From: Pseudomonadota bacterium
GTDB lineage: Bacteria; Pseudomonadota; Alphaproteobacteria; Rhizobiales; Rhizobiaceae
DNA length: 5,808 bases
Assembly: GCA_023433855.1 (NCBI GenBank)
Contig: JAEYTV010000187.1
Location: forward strand, 1-5,808
Direction of reading: 5' to 3'
Below, one piece after another: positions 1-5,808 of the stretch; within the stretch, counting starts at the first letter, position 1; each line of letters begins with the position of its first letter. Both the position numbers and the translations under genes were made by a program. The notes beneath the pieces are model-generated. The model saw only the letters and a program-made list of their open reading frames with translations. It made no database searches and was not told the origin of the DNA.

Positions 1-1005
1 GTCGAGCGCCGCATGCAGAGCTTTGACGGGCTGTTCGACGCCTTCATCCGTGAGCTTGAAGGTGCCCCAGTGATGTCCGGCAACAAAGGCGGCATCGCAA
101 AGCAGCATCCCCTCAACCGCTTCTTCAGGATTCTGGTGCTGGGCCTGCATGAACCAGCGCGGCTCGTAGGCTCCGAACGGCAGGTTGGCAAGACGGAAGC
201 CTCCGTGCTTCTCTTTCGCCGCCCGGTAATTGATACCCCGGTGAAAGCCGGTATCACCGACATGGTATATCTTTCCGGCAGGCGTTTCGATGACGAAGGC
301 GGCCCAGAGCGCCATGCGCCTGTCGCCCATGCCGCGCGCTGACCAGTGATGGCAGGGTTCGCAATGAAAGACTGCATCCGGCGCGATCGGCTCCCGGTCG
401 CCCCAGTCCATCACCGTGATCTGCGCGTCGGGCACCTTGTTGCGGATAATCGTGTCATTGCCGAGAGGTGTCACGAAACGCGGCTTGTCACGCCCCTGCA
501 GAACCCACAGGGTTTCGAGATCGAGATGGTCGTAATGGTTGTGGGTGACGATCACGATGTCGATCGGTGGCAGGTCGCCGATGCGGATACCGGGTGGATT
601 GACGCGTTTTGGACCGGCGAAGGAGACGGGGCTTGTGCGCTCGCTCCAGATCGGATCGGTCAAGATGTTCAGGCCGGCGACCTGGATCAGCATCGAGGCG
701 TGGCCGACCATCGTCACCGTCAGGCGGTTTCCGCTGATGCGCGTTTCGGGAACCGCCTGCGGAAACGGGCTTGGAAAGCTGTCCGGCCACGCCACATTGC
801 CGCCACCGAGCTTCCAGCGAACGAGATTGAAAAGTCCGCTCGGCTCCTGGCCATCCGGATTGAAGAAAAGCTTGCCGTCGAAATGATCCGACACGGGGCC
901 CGAATAATAGCTGTTGCCGGCCATGGCGCTCCTTGCAACGAAGCCGCTTGCCAGCGCAAACAACCCGCCGACCCCGGCCCACTTGAGAAATCTGCGACGG
1001 TTCAT
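1..1005 (-). CDS. Tat-exported MBL-fold hydrolase, NAPE-PLD-like (3' end beyond window)
   Basis: This frame stays open for 335 codons from the ATG (complement of 1003-1005) to the left edge, so the C-terminus is missing. Residues 2-8 (NRRRFLK) form a textbook twin-arginine motif, followed by a hydrophobic stretch (about 9-24) and an AMA-type cleavage site near residue 29, which predicts folded export to the periplasm by Tat. The mature part is a metallo-beta-lactamase fold: GHASMLIQ at 101-108, then the metal motif THNHYDH (H155, H157, D159, H160), H220 in CHHW, D251 in GDTG and H312 in GHHWGTF. Together with NILTDPIW, SFAGPKR and GAYEPRW, these match the zinc ligands and signature blocks of the N-acyl-phosphatidylethanolamine phospholipase D-like family (RomA/YjcS-type annotations). 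By family it would be a zinc phosphodiesterase acting on lipids or related esters; the real substrate is unknown. HWGTFKL normally lies close to the C-terminus, so probably only a few dozen residues are lost. It is divergent from ffh and has no visible Shine-Dalgarno site. Confidence 0.93.
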   Translation of the reverse strand, partial: MNRRRFLKWAGVGGLFALASGFVARSAMAGNSYYSGPVSDHFDGKLFFNPDGQEPSGLFNLVRWKLGGGNVAWPDSFPSPFPQAVPETRISGNRLTVTMVGHASMLIQVAGLNILTDPIWSERTSPVSFAGPKRVNPPGIRIGDLPPIDIVIVTHNHYDHLDLETLWVLQGRDKPRFVTPLGNDTIIRNKVPDAQITVMDWGDREPIAPDAVFHCEPCHHWSARGMGDRRMALWAAFVIETPAGKIYHVGDTGFHRGINYRAAKEKHGGFRLANLPFGAYEPRWFMQAQHQNPEEAVEGMLLCDAAFVAGHHWGTFKLTDEGVEQPVKALHAALD

Positions 1006-1011
1006 GCACAA

Positions 1012-1040
1012 TCTATAGGTTGCGTCCGCCACGACATCAA
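1012..1040 (-). promoter_or_regulatory. Predicted sigma70-type promoter of the MBL hydrolase gene
   Basis: On the minus strand, CTTGATG (-35 hexamer TTGATG, complement of 1035-1040) is separated by exactly 17 bp from TATAGA (-10, complement of 1012-1017). Each hexamer matches 4 of 6 consensus bases, and CTTGA is the usual alphaproteobacterial form of the -35. Counting the last -10 base as -7 puts +1 at position 1005, the A of the hydrolase ATG. No Shine-Dalgarno-like purine run lies between the promoter and the ATG. The sequence therefore predicts a leaderless mRNA. The promoter call is by eye. Confidence 0.5.
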
Positions 1041-1062
1041 GCGGACTGCCATGCAGCACACC

Positions 1063-1091
1063 TTGACTTTCTGGCGCCTTTCCTGTTTAAG
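1063..1091 (+). promoter_or_regulatory. Candidate sigma70-type promoter for the ffh operon
   Basis: CTTGACT contains the -35 hexamer TTGACT (1063-1068). A 17-bp spacer leads to TTTAAG (1086-1091), which matches 4 of 6 -10 bases and is preceded by TG. It is the best plus-strand promoter match I can find between the divergent genes. It would start transcription near 1098 and leave an ffh leader of roughly 170 nt. A weaker alternative, TTGGAG (1119-1124) with CATACC (1142-1147), also has a 17-bp spacer. The -35 elements of the two divergent promoters lie only about 22 bp apart, so a regulator bound there could affect both directions. That last point is inference. Confidence 0.4.
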
Positions 1092-1270
1092 CCGGGCGAT
1101 CTGCTGACAAGTCACGACTTGGAGCCGCCGACCGGGGCCAACATACCGAGCCCGGAGGTCAACATCCGACAGCGCGTTGCGCCCTCGGGTGCTTTTTGGC
1201 TTTGCGTCTTGTTTTTGTCACGGAAAGACCCGACGTTTCCGCCAACCCGGAAGCGAAGAAGGAAGAAGCG

Positions 1271-2821
<1,551 letters not shown>

Positions 2822-2833
2822 TGGAGAAGGTTC

Positions 2834-3151
2834 GTGGTTGATCCCGAAGTCAAAGCCCGGCTCTCGAGCTACCGCCAGTCGATCGACAACATCGACGCCG
2901 CGCTCGTTCACATGCTGGCGGAACGTTTCCGCTGCACCAAGGAAGTGGGCCTCCTGAAAGCCCGGTACGATTTGCCGCCCGCCGACCCGGCGCGCGAGGA
3001 ATACCAGATCGAACGCCTCCGCCGCCTGGCGCAGGACGCGCATCTCGATCCGGATTTCGCCGAGAAGTTCCTGAACTTCGTCATCAAGGAAGTCATCCGG
3101 CACCATGAAGCCATCGCCGCCGAACACGGCGGCACCCAGGAAACTGCATAA
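2834..3151 (+). CDS. Chorismate mutase, AroQ class (monofunctional)
   Basis: This 105-residue all-helical protein should convert chorismate to prephenate, the branch point to phenylalanine and tyrosine, in the cytoplasm. It aligns without gaps to the mutase domain of E. coli PheA with an offset of 3: R14 (Ec R11), R31 (R28), K42 (K39), D51 (D48), R54 (R51) and E55 (E52) are all present. The position of E. coli Gln88, which contacts the ether oxygen of the substrate, is His91 here, within IRHHEAI. No prephenate dehydratase, dehydrogenase or DAHP synthase domain is attached, and no signal peptide is seen, so it is the free cytoplasmic type. Translation starts at GTG (2834), with GGAG at 2823-2826 seven bases upstream. 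The ATG that overlaps the ffh stop (2821) leads only to a six-codon reading frame. It lies 12 bases after ffh with no terminator between them, so it is very likely in the same transcript. The symbols aroQ, pheA and tyrA-associated names are used unevenly for such proteins, so none is given. Confidence 0.9.
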   Translation: MVDPEVKARLSSYRQSIDNIDAALVHMLAERFRCTKEVGLLKARYDLPPADPAREEYQIERLRRLAQDAHLDPDFAEKFLNFVIKEVIRHHEAIAAEHGGTQETA

Positions 3152-3153
3152 AC

Positions 3154-3175
3154 GAGATCGCCTGCAGGCGATCTC
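3154..3175. repeat. 22-bp perfect palindrome between chorismate mutase gene and rpsP
   Basis: The left arm GAGATCGCCTG and its exact reverse complement CAGGCGATCTC meet with no spacer, two bases after the chorismate mutase stop codon. As RNA it can form a 9-bp stem with a UGCA loop. No T-run follows (next bases are CCATAACCCC), so it is not a standard intrinsic terminator. The rpsP Shine-Dalgarno AAGGAG (3186-3191) lies 10 bases beyond it and remains unpaired. It could be an RNA-processing or stabilising hairpin that sets rpsP levels relative to ffh, or a binding site for a dimeric protein. The sequence alone cannot decide. Confidence 0.85.
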
Positions 3176-3200
3176 CCATAACCCCAAGGAGTAAATAGAA

Positions 3201-3566
3201 ATGTCCCTGAAGATTCGTCTCGCCCGCGGCGGCTCCAAGAAGCGTCCCTATTACCACATCGTCGTTGCCGACGCCCGCAGCCCGCGCGACGGTCGCTTCC
3301 TGGAAAAGCTCGGCGCCTGGAACCCGATGCTTGCCAAGGATGATGCCAAGCGCATCGAACTGAACGTCGAGCGTATCCAGGAGTGGATTGCCAAGGGCGC
3401 TCAGCCGACGGACCGCGTCCTGCGCTTCCTTGCCGATGCGAATGTTGCAACCCGCGACACTCGCAACAACCCGGAAAAGGCCAAGCCGGGCAAGAAGGCT
3501 CAGGAACGTGCTGCCGAGAAGGCCCAGAAGGCTGCCGACGCAGCGGCTGCAGCCGCAGAAGCATAA
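3201..3566 (+). CDS. rpsP: 30S ribosomal protein bS16
   Basis: This 121-residue protein is ribosomal protein S16, which binds 16S rRNA in the body of the 30S subunit and assists its assembly. The diagnostic N-terminal block is complete: [20 protein letters not shown], then [10 protein letters not shown] (about residues 24-33) and LGAWNP (37-42). Residues about 1-82 correspond to the whole E. coli protein (82 residues). The remaining roughly 38 residues are a Lys/Ala/Glu-rich, probably helical or disordered tail ending in an alanine run, a type of extension I associate with alphaproteobacterial S16. The start is clear: AAGGAG at 3186-3191 lies 9 bases before the ATG, the strongest ribosome-binding site in the window, as expected for a highly made ribosomal protein. 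A strong terminator 23 bases after the stop closes the transcript. Confidence 0.98.
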   Translation: MSLKIRLARGGSKKRPYYHIVVADARSPRDGRFLEKLGAWNPMLAKDDAKRIELNVERIQEWIAKGAQPTDRVLRFLADANVATRDTRNNPEKAKPGKKAQERAAEKAQKAADAAAAAAEA

Positions 3567-3589
3567 GCTTACACGATCGATCTGCATGA

Positions 3590-3619
3590 GGGGTGGCGCG
3601 GTGACGCGCCGCCCCTTTT
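3590..3619 (+). terminator. Rho-independent terminator after rpsP
   Basis: An 11-bp stem (GGGGTGGCGCG at 3590-3600 with CGCGCCGCCCC at 3605-3615, one G-U pair, no mismatch) is closed by a GUGA tetraloop of the stable GNRA type and followed by TTTT (3616-3619), with further T-rich sequence up to about 3631. It begins 23 bases after the rpsP stop codon. It should end most transcripts of the ffh - chorismate mutase - rpsP unit. Any rimM-trmD expression then needs readthrough or a separate promoter. Confidence 0.92.
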
Positions 3620-3623
3620 GCTG

Positions 3624-3650
3624 TTGCTTTTGGCCGCATTACGCTTAAAT
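3624..3650 (+). promoter_or_regulatory. Weak candidate promoter for rimM-trmD
   Basis: Between the rpsP terminator and rimM, TTGCTT (3624-3629) and TTAAAT (3645-3650) resemble -35 and -10 elements but are spaced only 15 bp apart. The surrounding 3616-3665 is the most AT-rich stretch of this part of the window. Some promoter here is expected from the terminator upstream, but this particular pair is a weak match and may be wrong. Confidence 0.25.
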
Positions 3651-3682
3651 GAGGCCCGAATTTTTCCAACTGGACAGCCCGC

Positions 3683-4249
3683 GTGGCCAAGCTCGAAAAC
3701 CCGGTTCTGATGGCGACGATTGGCGCCGCTCAAGGTTTGCGAGGCGAGGTGCGCGTGCGCTCCTATACCGCCGAACCCGCAGCTCTTGGGGACTACGGCA
3801 AGCTCCACAGCGAGGACGGACGCACCTTCGAAGTCCTCGAGCTCCGTGAGGCCAAGAATGTCGTCATCGTGCGTTTTCGGGGGGTCAACGACCGGACGGC
3901 CGCAGAGGCGCTGAATGGCCTCGAGCTGTTTATCGACAGAAACAACCTGCCGGACGAAGAGCTTGACGATGACGAGTTTTATTATGCCGATCTCGAGGGC
4001 CTCGAAGCGGTCGACCAGGAAGGAAATAGCTACGGCACCGTCAGCGGCGTCTACGACTTCGGCGCGGGCGACCTCCTGGAGTTGAAGGGCCCCGGCCGCC
4101 GGCCCACCTTGATCCCCTTCTCCGAAGCCGCCGTTCTGGAAATCGACCTGGAAGATGGCAAGATCCTTATCGACCCGCGGGCAGCGGGCCTGATCGAGGA
4201 TCCCGACAGCGGTCGTGCCGGAAAGCCACCCGGCAAGGACAAGCGATGA
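3683..4249 (+). CDS. rimM: 16S rRNA-processing / 30S maturation factor RimM
   Basis: This 188-residue protein should be the assembly factor that binds the 30S head near S19 and 16S helices 31 and 33b and helps its late maturation. It has the family's two beta-barrels: an N-terminal RimM domain (about 8-88) with [12 protein letters not shown] (14-25) and [16 protein letters not shown] (64-79), and a PRC-barrel domain (about 97-170) opening with [13 protein letters not shown] (98-110). Tyr100-Tyr101 match E. coli Tyr106-Tyr107, residues known to matter for 30S binding. The charged Pro/Lys tail (about 172-188) is poorly conserved in type. The start is a GTG with only a weak GGA eight bases upstream; it is preferred over the ATG at 3710 because [16 protein letters not shown] is the start I recognise from rhizobial RimM. 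Its last codons overlap trmD as ATGA. Confidence 0.96.
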   Translation: MAKLENPVLMATIGAAQGLRGEVRVRSYTAEPAALGDYGKLHSEDGRTFEVLELREAKNVVIVRFRGVNDRTAAEALNGLELFIDRNNLPDEELDDDEFYYADLEGLEAVDQEGNSYGTVSGVYDFGAGDLLELKGPGRRPTLIPFSEAAVLEIDLEDGKILIDPRAAGLIEDPDSGRAGKPPGKDKR

Positions 4250-4929
4250 CCTTTCGTGCGACTATCCTGACGCTCTATCCGGAGATGTTTCCGGGCCATC
4301 TGGCTTATTCGTTGTCCGGCAAGGCGCTTGCAAGGGGTGACTGGTCGCTGGATAGCGTACAGATTCGTGATTTCGCCACCGACCGACACAGGACAGTCGA
4401 CGACACACCTGCTGGCGGCGGCGCCGGCATGGTGCTTAAGCCCGACATCCTTGCCAAGGCCATCGATCAGGTCTCGAATGACGACAGCCGACCGCGGCTT
4501 CTGATGAGCCCGCGCGGAAGGCCGCTCACCCAGGAGAAAGTGCGCCAGCTTGCCACCGGAAGCGGCGTGATCATCGTTTGCGGTCGGTTCGAGGGGGTCG
4601 ACCAGCGGGTTATCGATGCCCGCGCGCTCGAAGAGGTCTCGGTCGGCGACTACGTGCTGTCAGGCGGAGAGCCGGCGGCCCTGATCTTGCTGGATGCCGT
4701 GATCCGCATACTGCCTGGCGTCATGGGCAACGCGCTGTCGGGCACCCATGAGAGTTTCGAGGGCGGACTTCTGGAGCATCCCCAATATACCCGCCCCCAG
4801 GTTTTCGAAGGACGTGAGATCCCCGCAGTGCTGACATCAGGCAATCATGGGGCAATCGAGGAGTGGCGCCGCGAACAGGCGCTTCAACTGACACGGTCGC
4901 GCCGGCCCGACCTTTTGAAGGATCATTAA
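4246..4929 (+). CDS. trmD: tRNA (guanine-N1)-methyltransferase TrmD
   Basis: This 227-residue enzyme uses S-adenosylmethionine to make m1G37 next to the anticodon of tRNAs with G36, which prevents +1 frameshifting. It has the SPOUT trefoil-knot signatures: [15 protein letters not shown] (48-62), [11 protein letters not shown] (112-122, with Glu116), [11 protein letters not shown] (132-142), HPQYTRP (178-184) and SGNH (198-201). Numbering coincides with E. coli TrmD with no offset over this range. Catalytic Arg154 is present, but residue 169, the Asp general base in E. coli and H. influenzae, is Glu here (GTHESFEGG). The protein stops at RPDLLKDH, about 28 residues shorter than E. coli TrmD, losing only the extreme C-terminal helix; this may be normal for the lineage. 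The ATG overlaps the rimM stop by four bases, and AAGGA (4235-4239) inside rimM lies six bases upstream, so translation is probably coupled. No convincing terminator follows; only weak stems lie in 4930-5011. Confidence 0.97.
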   Translation: MTFRATILTLYPEMFPGHLAYSLSGKALARGDWSLDSVQIRDFATDRHRTVDDTPAGGGAGMVLKPDILAKAIDQVSNDDSRPRLLMSPRGRPLTQEKVRQLATGSGVIIVCGRFEGVDQRVIDARALEEVSVGDYVLSGGEPAALILLDAVIRILPGVMGNALSGTHESFEGGLLEHPQYTRPQVFEGREIPAVLTSGNHGAIEEWRREQALQLTRSRRPDLLKDH

Positions 4930-5011
4930 AGGTTCCCTGCCCCCTTCGCCGGGGTTCCGGCTCTCATCGGGAAACGATGCGGGATCGTTCATCTGCTGCG
5001 CAGGCCGTCCC

Positions 5012-5758
5012 TCAGCCGGTGACGAAGTAATAGACAGTCAATGCCGCACCCACGGCCACGACGATTGTTCGCATTGCCGTCTGCGGCACGCGACGGGCCA
5101 TCCAGACACCTGCATAGCCACCCAGAGCGACACCCGGGATCATTACCAGCGCCTGCGGCCATGCCACGACGCCGCCACTGACGAAGATGACGATGGCGAC
5201 CCCGGCGATCAGGATCGACAAAAGGTTCTTCAGCGCATTCAGGTGATGATAGGTGCCACCGGAGGTGATCCCGAGAACCGCAAGCATCATGATGCCCATG
5301 CCCGCACCGAAGAAGCCGCCATAGATCGAGGTCAGAAACTGAGCCAGGATGCTTGCCGGCGAGTTGACGGGACTTTCGGCTTTCGCCTTGGGCTTGAGCC
5401 AGGGGCCCGCCGCGAAGATCACCGTCGCCGCGAGCAAGAGCCATGGGACGACCGCGCGGAAGGAGGGGTTGTCGAGCGACAGAAGCAGCAGCGACCCTCC
5501 GACGGCTCCCACCACGGAGACCACGGATAAGGCGATGGCGCTGCGCCAGCTCCTCGCGATCTCATCCCGGTAGGCGAGCGTGGACGTCACATAACCGGGA
5601 AACTGCGTGATCGATGACGTGGCGTTGGCGGTGATCGGCGGCATTCCGGCGAGCGTCAGGGCGCCGAAGGTGAGAAAGGTACCGCCGCCGGCGATCGCAT
5701 TGATCGCACCGGCGAGGAATGCCGAGATGAAGAGGAGGAGGATGGTTGCGATGGTCAT
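5012..5758 (-). CDS. TauE/SafE-family membrane permease (sulfite/organoacid exporter-like)
   Basis: This 248-residue, strongly hydrophobic protein belongs to the TauE/SafE (formerly DUF81) permease family of the inner membrane, whose studied members move sulfite, sulfoacetate or other small organic anions. Hydrophobic segments are visible at about 3-24, 28-46, 73-95, 102-120, 137-162, 177-196, 202-222 and 229-246, with a short polar loop (121-135, KPKAKAESP) between halves, which fits the usual eight-helix, two-repeat layout. Family motifs are INAIAGGGTF (19-28), GMPPITANATSS (38-49), YGGFFGAGMG (146-155), LNALKNLL (173-180) and GGYAGVWMARR (213-223). The length is typical. The ATG is the first start after an in-frame TGA upstream and opens directly into helix 1; the ribosome-binding site is poor. 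It converges on trmD with an 82-base gap and no functional partner nearby. The substrate cannot be told from sequence. Confidence 0.93.
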   Translation of the reverse strand: MTIATILLLFISAFLAGAINAIAGGGTFLTFGALTLAGMPPITANATSSITQFPGYVTSTLAYRDEIARSWRSAIALSVVSVVGAVGGSLLLLSLDNPSFRAVVPWLLLAATVIFAAGPWLKPKAKAESPVNSPASILAQFLTSIYGGFFGAGMGIMMLAVLGITSGGTYHHLNALKNLLSILIAGVAIVIFVSGGVVAWPQALVMIPGVALGGYAGVWMARRVPQTAMRTIVVAVGAALTVYYFVTG

Positions 5759-5808
5759 TATACGCCCGGGCGGCAGTGATGATCAAAAGCCGCGGTTGAG
5801 GTCTGGAG

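Noticed and set aside
488..1009. A minus-strand frame starting at a GTG four bases before the hydrolase ATG
   Set aside because: It is out of frame with the conserved protein and its Arg/Ser/Pro-rich product is a frame shadow.
346..1107. A 253-codon plus-strand frame opposite the MBL hydrolase gene
   Set aside because: The minus-strand frame encodes a complete set of MBL-fold motifs and a Tat signal; the plus-strand product resembles nothing and has no ribosome-binding site.
1098..1258. A 4.5S RNA gene or riboswitch in the ffh leader
   Set aside because: The conserved SRP RNA tetraloop and GGAAGCAGCC-like motif are absent, and no riboswitch consensus is recognisable.
1196..1270. Upstream in-frame TTG start for ffh adding 25 residues
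   Set aside because: The extra residues are not part of the Ffh family, and a good Shine-Dalgarno (AAGGA) sits seven bases before the ATG at 1271.
3388..3648. Short plus-strand frames within and just after rpsP
   Set aside because: They are alternative frames of rpsP running through its terminator, with no ribosome-binding site or family resemblance.
4930..5011. Possible terminator in the convergent trmD/permease gap (CCCC/GGGG at 4941-4954, AACGAT/ATCGTT at 4973-4989)
   Set aside because: The stems are only 4 and 6 bp, and neither is followed by a T-run in the relevant direction; too weak to annotate.
5757..5786. Consensus TATAAT overlapping the permease start codon on the minus strand, with TTGATC 18 bp upstream
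   Set aside because: It would start transcription several bases inside the coding region and leave no start codon for the first helix, so it cannot be the main promoter unless the gene start is wrong; treated as chance.

Overview
The window reads as ordinary core chromosome of a GC-rich alphaproteobacterium, most likely a member of the Rhizobiales (Rhizobium/Agrobacterium/Sinorhizobium group). The evidence is the gene order ffh - AroQ chorismate mutase - rpsP - rimM - trmD, the rhizobial-looking RimM start (residues reading [16 protein letters not shown]), an Ffh with a long Met/Gly/Pro tail, and GC-rich codon use. The taxonomic placement is inferred from gene order and protein style, not from a database search.

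Layout. Positions 1-1005, minus strand: the 5' part (335 codons) of a Tat-exported metallo-beta-lactamase-fold hydrolase of the NAPE-PLD-like family; its 3' end lies beyond the left edge. Positions 1006-1270: a divergent intergenic region with a good sigma70-type promoter for the hydrolase, placed so that its transcript may be leaderless, and a candidate promoter for the rightward operon. Positions 1271-3566, plus strand: ffh (SRP GTPase), a small chorismate mutase starting 12 bases after the ffh stop codon, a 22-bp perfect palindrome, and rpsP (ribosomal protein bS16). A strong intrinsic terminator at 3590-3619 follows. Positions 3683-4929, plus strand: rimM and trmD, overlapping by four bases (ATGA). 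Positions 5012-5758, minus strand: a TauE/SafE-family membrane permease that converges on trmD. The last 50 bases hold no gene I can support.

How the genes work together. Ffh delivers membrane-protein-synthesising ribosomes to the membrane, bS16 is a 30S assembly protein, RimM is a 30S maturation factor, and TrmD makes m1G37 in tRNA, so the central block is a protein-synthesis cluster. The chorismate mutase is the odd member, an aromatic amino acid enzyme inside a translation operon. The flanking hydrolase and permease look unrelated to it.

I found no mobile element, CRISPR array, tRNA, rRNA or clear horizontally acquired system, and I do not see an undescribed multi-gene system here. The items most worth a second look are the predicted leaderless hydrolase transcript, the perfect palindrome ahead of rpsP, the terminator that splits rpsP from rimM-trmD, active-site substitutions in TrmD and in the chorismate mutase, and the absence of rplS directly after trmD.
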